Assembly: GCA_964420835.1 (NCBI GenBank)
Contig: CAYQUO010000002.1
Location: forward strand, 1 to 64,000
Source of the DNA: CAYQUO01 sp964420835
GTDB taxonomy: Bacteria; Chloroflexota; Anaerolineae; Anaerolineales; Anaerolineaceae
Direction: 5' to 3'
Length of the DNA: 64,000 nucleotides
In this document: one piece after another, positions 35,135-44,350 of the stretch
Layout: every line of letters starts with the position of its first letter
Numbering within the stretch: the stretch's first letter is position 1
Notes under the pieces: model-generated
What the model saw: the letters and a program-made list of their open reading frames with translations, nothing else
Database searches by the model: none
Told to the model about the DNA's origin: nothing
Made by a program: the position numbers and the translations under genes

Positions 35135-35140
35135 TATAAT
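35135..35140 (+). promoter_or_regulatory. -10 box of the sortase gene
   Basis: A perfect TATAAT lies about 30 bases before the proposed sortase start. A possible -35, TTATCA (35114-35119), is only 15 bp away. Confidence 0.5.
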
Positions 35141-35169
35141 CGCGCCAGATTGATAACTGAGGTGAAACG

Positions 35170-36084
35170 CTGGCAAGAACGAACCGCAAGGAAGAGCTGA
35201 CCTACGAGGAATTGCGCCGGTTGATGGTGGAAAAACGGCGTGCCGACCGGTTGAGCCGCCTGGAATATTTTCGCCGCACGGGGCGCATCCCTACGCTGGC
35301 GGTCGTGCCCAGGCCTCCTGAACAGCCTGAAACCGGTATGATCACAGTCGAGCCAGCTGAAACCGCCCGTCCCAGTCGAAGACGGCGGAGCCGCGAAGGG
35401 CGTAAGCCCTGGATGGAGAAGACCCTGCTGGCAGTTGAGGTGATCGCGGTTTTGGGGTTGGTTTTTGTGCTCTTCAATGGCTTGAGCATTTTGAGGGACT
35501 TGAACCGCGAGGTTGCTGAAGCCATTGCCCTGCCGGGGTTGACTCCAACCGCCCTGATTCAGGCAGTGGTGTTGCCTTCGGGTCATACTCCACCGAACGC
35601 CCCCGGAGGAGTGCAGCCGAACACTGCCGAGATCCCCGAGCACCTGCGGCCGGTGGTCCAGTCCATGGCCAATATCCCGGTCCCCACGCAAGGACCGGAG
35701 CAGACAGTTCGCATTCAACTGCCCGCCATAGGGGTGGACGCACCTGTGGTACAGGGCGACGGTTGGGAGCAACTGAAAAAAGGGGTTGGGCAGACAGCCG
35801 GAACACCCAACCCAGGGCAGGATGGCAATATTGTCCTCTCAGCCCACAATGATGTATTTGGTGAGATCTTCCGTGATCTTGACCGCCTGAAGCCCGGCGA
35901 TGAGGTGATACTGTTCACCAGTCAGCGGACCTATACCTACATCGTGCAGCAAACCCAGGTCCTTGAACCGACCCGGGTGGAGGTGATGGACTCAACCCAT
36001 GAGCCGGTGGTGACCCTCATCTCCTGTTATCCTTACCTGGTGGATGACAAACGCATCGTGGTTCGGGCTGTATTGCAGAATTAA
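35170..36084 (+). CDS. Sortase (class D/E-like)
   Basis: The product is 304 aa if it starts at the CTG at 35170. This has GAGGTG 5 nt upstream and lies just after a stop, but no ATG/GTG/TTG precedes the TTG at 35212 (290 aa). The N-terminal ~80 residues are basic and cytoplasmic, followed by one membrane helix (VEVIAVLGLVFVLFNGL). The sortase barrel has the catalytic His in VLSAHNDVFG, the Cys in TLISCYPYL and an Arg in RIVVRAVL, so the triad is complete. Sortases cleave LPxTG-like signals outside the membrane. A candidate substrate with LPTTG is encoded at 44351-44992. Confidence 0.85.
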   Translation: MARTNRKEELTYEELRRLMVEKRRADRLSRLEYFRRTGRIPTLAVVPRPPEQPETGMITVEPAETARPSRRRRSREGRKPWMEKTLLAVEVIAVLGLVFVLFNGLSILRDLNREVAEAIALPGLTPTALIQAVVLPSGHTPPNAPGGVQPNTAEIPEHLRPVVQSMANIPVPTQGPEQTVRIQLPAIGVDAPVVQGDGWEQLKKGVGQTAGTPNPGQDGNIVLSAHNDVFGEIFRDLDRLKPGDEVILFTSQRTYTYIVQQTQVLEPTRVEVMDSTHEPVVTLISCYPYLVDDKRIVVRAVLQN

Positions 36085-36116
36085 ACGTGGTAAAATCATA
36101 GTTCGGAGACACTGGT

Positions 36117-36338
36117 ATGAGCAAGAAACATAAACGACGAGCATCCAGCAAGAGCATTGAGGCTTCAACCCTCAAAGGCAACGTTGTCAATCCCACGCCA
36201 GGTTCCCAGAGCCGTTTTTCACAAGGCGCTGAGTTCAACCCCGATTACAGTTATGTGGTCAGCGACCTGAAGCGTATCGGCATCCTGGCCCTTACGTTCA
36301 CTGTCATCCTGGTAGTGGTGTCGTTCTTTATTCAATGA
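36117..36338 (+). CDS. Small single-span membrane protein, hypothetical
   Basis: The product is 73 aa. A basic N-terminus (SKKHKRRASSK) is followed by a polar stretch and one C-terminal membrane helix (about residues 53-72). A weak ribosome-binding site, CGGAG, precedes the ATG, and a TAAAAT lies 25-30 bases upstream. It follows the sortase gene by 32 bases and is closed by a strong terminator. No family is recognised, but the size and layout suggest a small partner of an envelope complex. Confidence 0.65.
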   Translation: MSKKHKRRASSKSIEASTLKGNVVNPTPGSQSRFSQGAEFNPDYSYVVSDLKRIGILALTFTVILVVVSFFIQ

Positions 36339-36367
36339 TCAAAGTGCCCAAGGAGAAAACAAACCTG

Positions 36368-36399
36368 CCGCCCGTCGCCCTTATGGCCGGGCGGTTTTT
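36368..36399 (+). terminator. Rho-independent terminator
   Basis: CCGCCCG (36368-36374) pairs perfectly with CGGGCGG (36388-36394), followed by TTTTT. It ends the sortase/small membrane protein unit and separates it from the eight-gene operon. Confidence 0.85.
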
Positions 36400-36531
36400 G
36401 TAATCACCTCCATTTGCGCCTTCTCAGGATGGACATACATTATCCTTTTCCCAATTAAGGATCAAGTTTCGGGTATTAAGTATGATCAATCTGCCTAAAA
36501 AGAATGGATTCTCTACGGAATCAAATTGTGC

Positions 36532-36537
36532 TATACT
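36532..36537 (+). promoter_or_regulatory. -10 box of the eight-gene membrane operon; probable leaderless start
   Basis: TATACT ends 6 bases before the ATG at 36544, and no ribosome-binding site fits between. The -35 region is poor (TTCTCT at 17 bp), so an activator may be needed. Confidence 0.5.
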
Positions 36538-36543
36538 GGTCAC

Positions 36544-36795
36544 ATGCAAGAACAGGCTTACTGGTCATCCTGGGCTCAATTCTTGCAACGGTGGAGGTTG
36601 CGGGGAGTGGCATCAACGCTATTGGAAGCCTCCGGCCCTTGGGGCTTGTTGATGGCCCAGTTGGCATACCTCGGACAGCCATTCCTCAATTCAAGCCTGC
36701 CGGAAGGCCACTACCAGGCCCTGACGCAGATGCTTGAAGACCCGGATGACCGGATTTCCTTTGCATCTTTCCTGCGGGAGGAGGAAAGTACTTGA
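36544..36795 (+). CDS. Hypothetical 83-aa protein, first gene of the membrane/ASKHA operon
   Basis: The product is 83 aa, rich in Leu, Trp and Gln at the N-terminus (SSWAQFLQRWRLRG). It has one moderately hydrophobic segment (about 27-50) and an acidic C-terminus ending LEDPDDRISFASFLREEEST. ATG at 36544 is chosen because a TATACT box lies 6 bases before it. The end overlaps the next gene. No family is recognised. It may be an amphipathic adaptor of the machine encoded downstream. Confidence 0.6.
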   Translation: MQEQAYWSSWAQFLQRWRLRGVASTLLEASGPWGLLMAQLAYLGQPFLNSSLPEGHYQALTQMLEDPDDRISFASFLREEEST

Positions 36796-37562
36796 CCAAC
36801 CTGTTGGACGCATTGATCGGAATACTGTTTATCCTGCTGGCAGCACTCCTGTTTATCACCTTTTCGTTACAGCGGAAGCGGCGGGTGTTTTTTCGAACCA
36901 TTCCGACCATCCAAAACCTTCGGAAAACCATCAGCCAGTCGATCGAAGATGGTAAACGCCTGCACCTCTCCCTGGGCAATGCGTCTCTCCTTTCACCAAA
37001 CAATGCCTCGGCCCTGGCAAGCCTGGCTACACTCAACCGAATTGCATCCCTGACGGTTCAAAGCGACCGGCTGCCGGTGGCAACCAGCGGCGACGGAGGT
37101 CTTGCCATGCTGAGCCAGGATACGATCTGGTCTGCCTACAAAGCCTGCGACGCTGGCTGGTTGTATCACCACAGCCAGGGAAGGTTGACTGGCGTTGGTG
37201 CGTTTCCCTATCTTGCGGGGGCAATGGTTATTAGCCAGCATGAAGAAGTGAGCTCCAATATCCTGGCAGGGCATTTTGGCCCTGAAGTTGCCCTGTTGTG
37301 TTCAGCAGCAGAGCAGGAAGATGCTTTCCATGTGGGGACAAGCAATATGTTGCCAGCCCAGGCTGCCTTGTATGCATGTGCAAAAGAACCCCTGATTGGA
37401 GAAGAACTGTTTGCGCTTCCGGCATACCTGAAGGCAGGTCCCATCCATCTGGCGAGTGTGCGGGTACAAGACACCTTGCGATGGTTGATCATTTTCTTTC
37501 TTCTGGCCGGGGCTGTTCTTAAGTTGCTTGGTCTTTCCATCACCGGAGAATGGCTTCCATGA
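36792..37562 (+). CDS. DUF6754-like membrane protein
   Basis: The product is 256 aa. Membrane helices lie at about residues 5-23 and 228-249. Between them is a soluble domain that recalls DUF6754 (RTIPTIQNLRKTISQSIEDGKRLHLSLG near the start, PLIGEELFALPAYL near the end). The TTG start has GGAGGAGG upstream and overlaps the previous stop, so translation is coupled. DUF6754 proteins are known mainly from Chloroflexota genomes and have no assigned function. The topology suggests an intracellular or extracellular domain held by two terminal helices. Confidence 0.65.
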   Translation: MTNLLDALIGILFILLAALLFITFSLQRKRRVFFRTIPTIQNLRKTISQSIEDGKRLHLSLGNASLLSPNNASALASLATLNRIASLTVQSDRLPVATSGDGGLAMLSQDTIWSAYKACDAGWLYHHSQGRLTGVGAFPYLAGAMVISQHEEVSSNILAGHFGPEVALLCSAAEQEDAFHVGTSNMLPAQAALYACAKEPLIGEELFALPAYLKAGPIHLASVRVQDTLRWLIIFFLLAGAVLKLLGLSITGEWLP

Positions 37563-38182
37563 AGGCACCCCTGGGTACTGCCATTGCCATTGGTGTGGGG
37601 TTGGTCGTGCTGGTGGGGTATTTTGTGGCTCTGCCCTTGTTGCAGAATGTGCGCATGCTCCTGGTTGGATGGGGAACAGTATTGGTGGGCGTGGCGACAT
37701 TGGTCGGGATCATCAACTTGGTTCAGGTTCATTGGAAGAAAGCAATTGGCAAAAGCCCCAGTGGGACAGACCACCTGAGCATCCTGCTGGTGCTGGTTTT
37801 CCTGGTTACATTCGCTGCAGGGGTCTGGCTGACACCAGCACATGCTGAATATCAAAAGATCGTCACCCAGATTCAAAAACCAGTGGAAGTCAGCCTGATG
37901 AGTCTTCTGTCCATTACCCTGCTGACAGCTTGTCTGCGGTTGATGCAGCGCCGTAAGGGACTGTTGGCTGTCATCTTCCTGGTTAGTTCCGTCTTGTTCA
38001 TTTTGATCCTAAGCGGAGCCGCAGGATATTTTGGAGGGGTGCCGGGTGTGGATGGTTTTCTCAGATTCATGAACATGCTTCCCACGGCAGGGGCACGCGG
38101 TATTTTACTTGGCGTGGCACTTGGCAGTCTGACCACCACGTTGCGCATCCTGTTGGGAACCGAACGACCTTATGGCAGATAA
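37559..38182 (+). CDS. Polytopic membrane protein, hypothetical
   Basis: The product is 207 aa with about six hydrophobic segments: residues 5-25, 32-55, 72-90, 113-130, 137-160 and 172-195. ATG at 37559 overlaps the preceding stop (ATGA) and has GGAGA 9 nt upstream; an ATG at 37550 is too close to that site. No family is recognised. Being between DUF6754-like and zinc-ribbon proteins in a tightly packed run, it is probably the integral membrane core of the same complex. Confidence 0.7.
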   Translation: MKAPLGTAIAIGVGLVVLVGYFVALPLLQNVRMLLVGWGTVLVGVATLVGIINLVQVHWKKAIGKSPSGTDHLSILLVLVFLVTFAAGVWLTPAHAEYQKIVTQIQKPVEVSLMSLLSITLLTACLRLMQRRKGLLAVIFLVSSVLFILILSGAAGYFGGVPGVDGFLRFMNMLPTAGARGILLGVALGSLTTTLRILLGTERPYGR

Positions 38183-38188
38183 ACTGCG

Positions 38189-40804
38189 ATGACAGACATA
38201 CCTTGTCCTGTTTGCGGAAAGATGAACCCGCATGATGTGGAAACCTGCATCCATTGCCATGCAAAGTTGACCGTGGTGCCTGAGGAGGGAAAAGCGATAA
38301 ATGCAAGGGTGGAAAGAGCGGCAGGAGCTCCCCAGGATTGGCTACGTGATCTGTTGGCCAAAAGTGAAGCTGAACGTGAGGCGAGCACCAAGCCCGAGCC
38401 GATAGAATCGGAATCACCTCCCGGTGAGGAGACAGTTCCGGAGGCGACAATACCAGAAGGAGATGACCTGGATAGACTGGAGAGCCTTGTCTCCGGATTG
38501 GACAAGGGCGTGGACCAAATTTCCACCGTATCCCCCTCTGGGTCTCTGACGCTGCCGGATGATATTGACGATACCCCAGCCTGGCTGCGACCTCTACAAA
38601 AAGCAGCCGAAGGTGAAGGAATGGTGCCCGGAGTTCCCGTTGACGGAACGTCTGAAGGCAGGGAACCTGGTTGGAAACCTTTGTTTGAAAGCACACCCGA
38701 CCAGCAGGTGTCTGGTATTACCGACTGGCTGAAAACGCTGGAGAAAAAAATTGAGCTCGAAGAAAAGGAAGGTTACCTTCCCGGCGCTGAGGGGAGCGGC
38801 GAAAAGGATGCAACAACGACTGAAGGTACTTACACCGATTTGCCGGGATGGCTAAAAGAGCCTGGCGCTACAGGGGAGGGTGATGAACGAACCTTTGCCG
38901 ATGGTGTTGACGGATCTTTGGAAGGCGAGGATTCGGACTGGAAACCCCTGCCTGACAACGCCCCTGTCCAGGAACCGCCAGGAATTACCGACTGGTTGAA
39001 GGTCCTGGAGCAAAAAATCCAACTTGAAGAGGAGACCGGTGTTCGCTCCAGTGAGGGGGATTTTACTGGTGAAGGCTCTGGAACGGCTGAGGGCCCAGAC
39101 ATGGAGCTTCCGGACTGGCTCAAAGAGCCATCCTCCGATGCAGCCGCTGATCAGCAAACCCCTGTGGAGACCAATGAAGAAACAAAGTCCGGCATTCCTG
39201 AATTGCCGGCGGAAAACATTCCCGGGTGGATGAAGATCCTGGATCAGCCGTTGGAACATTCTGACCTCTCTGCCACAAAAGATGTAACCGGGATAACCCC
39301 GGAAGCGGAAACTGCCAAAAGTTTTGAAACCCATTTGGGTGAAGAGCTTGAGCCGGGTACTGATGCAACTACCGGCTTTGATGAGGAAACGAGAAAAGAA
39401 GCAATCCCGGAAGGAATTGATGCGGCCACCATGGGCTGGCTTTCCAGGCTTGGTTCCGAAGACTTGCAGGTTCCAACTGATGAACCCACTCACGCAGGTG
39501 AGACTGTGGTGGAAGAGGTGTCTGCAGGGGAGGCGCAGGAAGATCAGCTTCAATTCATGGAGGGAACTGGGGTGGAAGTGGATGAATCCACTGGAGATCA
39601 TGAGGGGCTGGGTGCTGAAAGGGAAGTTGTTCCACCTCAAGAAGCCCTACCCTGGACGGAAAGGCCAGGAAGTGAGGCGAAAGAGCCATCCTCTGAGGAA
39701 GCGCCGGCCCAACAACCCGTACCGGAGGATGACACATCTCTCAGTGGACTGCCCTTGATCCCTGTGGAAAACATCTCCCTCCAGTATCGGAAGCCCCCGG
39801 TTTATTCCTCCCGCCTGAAAATCAGTGACAAGGAAAATGCCAGCGCCGAGGTGCTGGAGAAGATGGTCAGTGGAGAAAGAAACTCCCGGCAGATCAAGCC
39901 GCGCCCCGGCCGGCTGCCGCAGAAACTGGCCAGCCTGGCCAGCATCATTGTGCTGGTTGCCGTGCTTTTGGTGCCGATCCTTATTGGCACCTCCACGGTT
40001 GCTGCACCCGCCCCTGGACCGTCCACCGGTACTGAAGAGTTATACAAGGCTGTCGAAAACCTCCCGGCAAATGCGACCGTTCTATTGGCTGCCGATTACC
40101 AGCCGGGTTATGCGGGCGAAATGTATTATGCCGCCGGCGCAGTGGTGGAACACTTGATGAGAAAGCAGGCAACCCTGGTGGTCGTTTCAACCACGCCCAG
40201 TGGCCCTGTGCTGGCCGGCGATCTTATTCAAAGAACACTTGGCAACCTGGAAAAGTCTGAACCGGCAGCCATTCAAGCCTACCAGGCTCCGGGTTCCATC
40301 ATCAACCTGGGGTACCTGGCTGGCGGCCTGGCTTCCATCCAGGAATTTGCCCTCCAGCCCAGGAAAGCCTCTCTATACGGTTTCAGTGCAGGTGTAAACG
40401 ACCCAACCCCCTGGGAATCGCCCAACCTGCGAGGCATTGAAACCCTGCGGGATTTCACAGCGGTTGTGGTGATGTGCGACAGTGATGACAGCGGGCGGGC
40501 TTGGATTGAGCAGGCGCAACCACACTTTGGAGGCCAGGGCTTGTTTGTCATTTCCAGCGCACAGGCTGGACCGATGCTCTCGCCCTACCTGTTTTCCGGG
40601 CAGGTTGCCGGCCTGGCAGCCGGCTTGCCAGGAGGGATGGCCTATCAAAGGCATGCAAATCCACAGGCGCGTTTAACGCCCGCTCCCATCTCTTTCCGTT
40701 ACGGCATGCTCATCGGCGCGATCTTCCTGGTCGTTGGTCTTTTCCTGTCAATTCTCATTTCCCTGTTCTCCCCCAAGGGGCAGGCGAAAATGGAAGGAAA
40801 ATAA
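38189..40804 (+). CDS. Zinc-ribbon, acidic Trp-Leu-motif protein with membrane-anchored C-terminal domain
   Basis: The product is 871 aa. A zinc ribbon (CPVCGKMNPHDVETCIHC, residues 6-23) starts the protein. Residues ~30-570 are acidic and low complexity, carrying at least eight short motifs with a Trp-Leu or Trp-Met core: DWLRDL, AWLRPL, DWLKTL, GWLKEP, DWLKVL, DWLKEP, GWMKIL and GWLSRL. Two are part of a longer duplicated block beginning GITDWLK. A membrane helix at about 577-600, an extracytoplasmic domain (~605-830) and a final helix (~836-860) follow. The motif array looks like a docking tail for cytoplasmic partners. It lies 6 bases after the previous gene and touches the next. Confidence 0.7.
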   Translation: MTDIPCPVCGKMNPHDVETCIHCHAKLTVVPEEGKAINARVERAAGAPQDWLRDLLAKSEAEREASTKPEPIESESPPGEETVPEATIPEGDDLDRLESLVSGLDKGVDQISTVSPSGSLTLPDDIDDTPAWLRPLQKAAEGEGMVPGVPVDGTSEGREPGWKPLFESTPDQQVSGITDWLKTLEKKIELEEKEGYLPGAEGSGEKDATTTEGTYTDLPGWLKEPGATGEGDERTFADGVDGSLEGEDSDWKPLPDNAPVQEPPGITDWLKVLEQKIQLEEETGVRSSEGDFTGEGSGTAEGPDMELPDWLKEPSSDAAADQQTPVETNEETKSGIPELPAENIPGWMKILDQPLEHSDLSATKDVTGITPEAETAKSFETHLGEELEPGTDATTGFDEETRKEAIPEGIDAATMGWLSRLGSEDLQVPTDEPTHAGETVVEEVSAGEAQEDQLQFMEGTGVEVDESTGDHEGLGAEREVVPPQEALPWTERPGSEAKEPSSEEAPAQQPVPEDDTSLSGLPLIPVENISLQYRKPPVYSSRLKISDKENASAEVLEKMVSGERNSRQIKPRPGRLPQKLASLASIIVLVAVLLVPILIGTSTVAAPAPGPSTGTEELYKAVENLPANATVLLAADYQPGYAGEMYYAAGAVVEHLMRKQATLVVVSTTPSGPVLAGDLIQRTLGNLEKSEPAAIQAYQAPGSIINLGYLAGGLASIQEFALQPRKASLYGFSAGVNDPTPWESPNLRGIETLRDFTAVVVMCDSDDSGRAWIEQAQPHFGGQGLFVISSAQAGPMLSPYLFSGQVAGLAAGLPGGMAYQRHANPQARLTPAPISFRYGMLIGAIFLVVGLFLSILISLFSPKGQAKMEGK

Positions 40805-41485
40805 ATGGCCGCAGACCTGATCTGGACCCTTACCGGACTTGTTCTGACTCTCCTGGTCTTCAGTTACCTGCTTGGAGACAATATCCTGTTTAGGGTGGCT
40901 GTTTACCTTTTTGTCGGGGTGACAGCTGCATACGGCGCGGTGTTAATCGTTTACCAGGTACTGCTGCCCCGACTCGTTTGGCCGCTGGTTACCGGGAATA
41001 ATTTGGAAAAAGCACTTGTCCTCGTTCCCATCCTGCTTGCATTACTTCTACTGACCCGGTTGTATCCCCGACCATTACGTCTTAGCAACATTCCCATGGG
41101 CTTATTAACCGGGATGGGCGCGGCAATGGCAGCGGGTGGTGCAGTAACTGGCACCCTTGTTCCTCAGTTGCAATCAGCCTTTCTGCCAACCGGTTCCAGC
41201 CTGACCGCCGGCAGCGGGATGGATCAGCCTGGCAATGGTTTGTTCGCAGCCTTCTTGTTATTTGGAACGATCTGCACACTGGCTTATTTTCATTTCGGTG
41301 TGAAAAGTCGAGCGGGCAAAACCCCGGGCAGGGGAGCCATCATCAACATCCTGGGAAAGGCGGGTGAAGTCTTCATGGGCCTGACGTTGGGGGCAGTATT
41401 CGCTGGTGTATACGCCTCGTCCATTACAGCGTTGTTTGACCGGCTTGAATTTCTGGTGACAGTGATCCGGGGGTTGTTCCACTAA
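40805..41485 (+). CDS. Polytopic membrane protein, hypothetical
   Basis: The product is 226 aa with five to six hydrophobic segments (about residues 5-22, 28-52, 74-88, 99-120, 143-160 and 185-205). Its ATG directly follows the stop codon of the zinc-ribbon gene, and the AAGGA site lies within that gene's end. No family is recognised. The strict adjacency and shared membrane character suggest the same complex. Confidence 0.7.
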   Translation: MAADLIWTLTGLVLTLLVFSYLLGDNILFRVAVYLFVGVTAAYGAVLIVYQVLLPRLVWPLVTGNNLEKALVLVPILLALLLLTRLYPRPLRLSNIPMGLLTGMGAAMAAGGAVTGTLVPQLQSAFLPTGSSLTAGSGMDQPGNGLFAAFLLFGTICTLAYFHFGVKSRAGKTPGRGAIINILGKAGEVFMGLTLGAVFAGVYASSITALFDRLEFLVTVIRGLFH

Positions 41486-41487
41486 CC

Positions 41488-43215
41488 ATGCCTGCTCCGA
41501 TCATCGATGCCGTTTCCGTACTTACGCTGGACATTGGGTCGATCCATACGCGGGCTGCATTGTATGATGTGGTGGATGGTCAGTATCGCCTGGTGGCTGC
41601 CAGCAAGGCACCATCCACTTTTTTGGCCCCATTTCAGGATGCTGGCATGGGTGCTGCAGAGGCACTGGCCAGGCTGCAAGAGGTAAGTGGCCGTGCGTTT
41701 TTGGATGAGAACAATAAGGTTTCCGTTCCCCGCCCATCCGGGGCAGGCGGCGCCGACAAGATGGCCCTGACCTATTCCGCTGGTACGGAACTGCGAATTG
41801 CCACCATTGGTCTGATGCCGGACCTTTCGGTGGAAAGTTGCCACAACTTAGCTGCCATGGCAGGTGGCAAAATCGTGGAAAGCCTGGCGGTCAACGATCC
41901 CCGGTCCATTGAAACACAACTGGATGCCCTGCTGAACGCCCGGCCGGACCTGATTATTCTGGCTGGTGGGACGAACCGGGGGGCCAGGCAGGGGGTAATA
42001 AAACTGGCTGACCTGTTGGTTCTATTGTGTCAAGTTACACCTCTTCCCCAGCGCCCGGGCATCCTGTATTGCGGCAATGAAGAAAACGGCAAGCAGGTGA
42101 AAGAGATGCTGGAGAAATGGACGGCGGTGGAGGTTGCTCCGAACATTCGGCCAACGGTTGACCAGGAAGACCTGCAGCCGGCCGTTCAGACAGTTTGCCA
42201 AATAACCAATCAACTGCGTTTCGGACAGGTTGGCGGCCTGCAGAAACTGGCAGCATCCAGCTCGGTTCCGCCATTAACCACCGCTTACGCCATGGGAAGA
42301 ATGATTCGCTTTCTGAGCACAATCTATTCAAGCGGAAAAGGCGTGCTTGGAGTGGACCTGGGTTCCCGATACACGATCATTGCCAGCGGTTTCCAGGGGC
42401 AGCTGGCACAAAAGGTTTTTCCTTGGGGATGTGGAGAAGGAACCGAAGAAGCCCTGGCTGATATCCCTCTGGAAGACTTGGAGGCCTGGCTTTCCTCAGA
42501 GATCTCCAGCGATGAGGTGAGGGATTATCTGCATCAAAAAGCGATCCAGCCGGCTAGTCTTCCGTTGTCCAAGGAGACCCTGGATATCGAGCAGGCGCTT
42601 TGCCGCATGATCCTTCGTATGGGATTACGACACATCCGATCCAATTGGCCGGGCAATCTGGCCGCCTTTGAACCGATCCTGGCCAGTGGAGGTGGCATCA
42701 GCATGGCGCCAACACCGGGGCAAAGCCTGTTGATGTTGTTGGATGGAATCCAGCCCATAGGTGTGACGACCATGATCCTGGACACCAACAACCTTCTGCC
42801 GGGTCTGGGCGCAGCAGCAGAGATAAATCCATTGTTGCCGGTACAGGCCATCGATTCGAATGCTTTTGTGAACCTGGGAACAGTGATAAGCCCGCTTAGC
42901 AGTGCGAAACCGGGCACGGCTATTTTGCGGGTAAGGTTGGATTTTGGCGAGGGGAATGAATTGCGGCGCGACATTCAACAGGGATCCCTGGTCAGCATGC
43001 CGTTGAAAATTGGCCAAAGTGCGGCTATCCACCTGGAGCCATTCCACCGCACGCAGATCGATCCTAAATTACGACCAGGGCCGGCAAGTTTCCGAATTTC
43101 CGGCGGTGCTTGTGGTTTGGTGATCGATGCCCGCGGCAGGCCGTTGCGTTTGCCCTCCGATATTTTTCAACGCAGGGAGATCATTAATAACTGGCGTGAG
43201 GAACTGGGCGGGTAA
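41488..43215 (+). CDS. MutL/GlmL-like ASKHA ATPase
   Basis: The product is 575 aa. Motifs of an actin-like (ASKHA) fold recur: phosphate-1-type LTLDIGSIHTRAALYDV near residue 10, a GGTNRGARQGV loop (~153), phosphate-2-type VLGVDLGSRYTIIASG (~286) and PILASGGGISMAPTPGQ near residue 400. The order matches the MutL/GlmL family, named for glutamate mutase genes. No glutamate mutase or other B12 enzyme is encoded here. The family name is therefore probably misleading, and the gene more likely powers or organises the membrane complex encoded around it, much as PilM or FtsA do. It starts 2 bases after the previous stop. Confidence 0.75.
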   Translation: MPAPIIDAVSVLTLDIGSIHTRAALYDVVDGQYRLVAASKAPSTFLAPFQDAGMGAAEALARLQEVSGRAFLDENNKVSVPRPSGAGGADKMALTYSAGTELRIATIGLMPDLSVESCHNLAAMAGGKIVESLAVNDPRSIETQLDALLNARPDLIILAGGTNRGARQGVIKLADLLVLLCQVTPLPQRPGILYCGNEENGKQVKEMLEKWTAVEVAPNIRPTVDQEDLQPAVQTVCQITNQLRFGQVGGLQKLAASSSVPPLTTAYAMGRMIRFLSTIYSSGKGVLGVDLGSRYTIIASGFQGQLAQKVFPWGCGEGTEEALADIPLEDLEAWLSSEISSDEVRDYLHQKAIQPASLPLSKETLDIEQALCRMILRMGLRHIRSNWPGNLAAFEPILASGGGISMAPTPGQSLLMLLDGIQPIGVTTMILDTNNLLPGLGAAAEINPLLPVQAIDSNAFVNLGTVISPLSSAKPGTAILRVRLDFGEGNELRRDIQQGSLVSMPLKIGQSAAIHLEPFHRTQIDPKLRPGPASFRISGGACGLVIDARGRPLRLPSDIFQRREIINNWREELGG

Positions 43216-43250
43216 TTCTGGCATAAACCTTGCATCTCTAATTTGATCAA

Positions 43251-44306
43251 ATGATGAAAACATTCTCAACTCACATTCATCCACTCGCCAATATCCGGCG
43301 TACAAGATCGCTGGAGATTAACGGACGTGTTATTGTTCGCGTCGGTCAGAAGGTTCGTGCAGGTGATGTGATTGCCAATGCACGCCTGCCAGGGCGCCAT
43401 GCATTGATCGAGGTGAACCGGGCCTTGGGAATCTCGGAAAAAAAAGCGGAAGATTTGCTGATCAGCCGAGAAGTTGGTGAAACCTTGCAGAAGGACGATA
43501 CAATCGCCAAGACCAAAGGCCCCTTTAGCCGTGTGGTGCGGGCACCTTTCTTCGGACAGGTGGTCGCCGAAAGCCGTGGGCGAATCCTGATGGAAAAAGA
43601 AGGCGAACCGCTTGAATTAAAGGCCGGTATAACCGGGACTGTGATCGAGATCATCCCGGAGCGGGGAGCGATCATAGAAACCAACGGCGTCCTGATCCAA
43701 GGTGTATGGGGTAACCAGAAAGCCGGCGAGGGCACATTGCTGCTGCTGTCAATAGAACCTGGGGAGGAGTTGATGCCCTCAATGCTGGATGCCAGCATGC
43801 GGGCGACCGTGGTGGCAGCCGGATTTTGCACCCAAGCCGAAACCCTGCAGGCTGCTGCGGATCTTTCTATTGGGGGGTTGATCCTCGGCGGCATGACCGC
43901 CAACCTGAAGCCCCTATCCGAAAACATGAACTACCCGATTATTCTCCTGGAGGGTTACGGGAAACTGGCGATCAACAGGCAGGCTTTTAAATTGTTGAGC
44001 ATGAACAACAAGCGGGATGCCTGTTTGAATGCCATACGACCAAACCCGTTTAAAGGAGAGCGGCCAGAGGTGATCATCCCGCTGCCATCCAGCGGACAAA
44101 TGGTGAAGGGCGACCAGGAGTTGCAGACTGGACGCAGTGTGAGAATCAAGGGAAATCCATATCATGGGCAGGTTGGAAAGGTGGAGTCCCTCTACACGGC
44201 AGCCACCCTGCCGGAAACCCAACTGCGGGCGCCGGCAGCCGAGATACGGTTGGAAAACGGCAAACAGGTGCTCATCCCTGTTGCAAATCTGGATATGCTA
44301 GAATAA
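43251..44306 (+). CDS. Barrel-sandwich/KOW-like protein, hypothetical
   Basis: The product is 351 aa without membrane segments. The N-terminal ~150 residues have repeated glycine turns like a lipoyl/barrel-sandwich fold (VIVRVGQKVRAGDVIANARL, ILMEKEGEPLELKAGITGTV). Residues ~150-250 look like a small alpha/beta domain. A KOW/SH3-like strand pair (GRSVRIKGNPYHGQVGKVESL) lies near 295. It follows the ASKHA gene by 35 bases. It could be a soluble adaptor of the same machine. No family is recognised with confidence. Confidence 0.65.
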   Translation: MMKTFSTHIHPLANIRRTRSLEINGRVIVRVGQKVRAGDVIANARLPGRHALIEVNRALGISEKKAEDLLISREVGETLQKDDTIAKTKGPFSRVVRAPFFGQVVAESRGRILMEKEGEPLELKAGITGTVIEIIPERGAIIETNGVLIQGVWGNQKAGEGTLLLLSIEPGEELMPSMLDASMRATVVAAGFCTQAETLQAAADLSIGGLILGGMTANLKPLSENMNYPIILLEGYGKLAINRQAFKLLSMNNKRDACLNAIRPNPFKGERPEVIIPLPSSGQMVKGDQELQTGRSVRIKGNPYHGQVGKVESLYTAATLPETQLRAPAAEIRLENGKQVLIPVANLDMLE

Positions 44307-44350
44307 ACCTTGCCTAAAACAGGACGGGGCTGGAGACGAAGGAGCGAGCC

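Noticed and set aside
41488..43215. Component of glutamate mutase metabolism
   Set aside because: The name comes from the family only. No mutase, B12-binding or methylaspartate gene is in the window, and the neighbours are membrane proteins.
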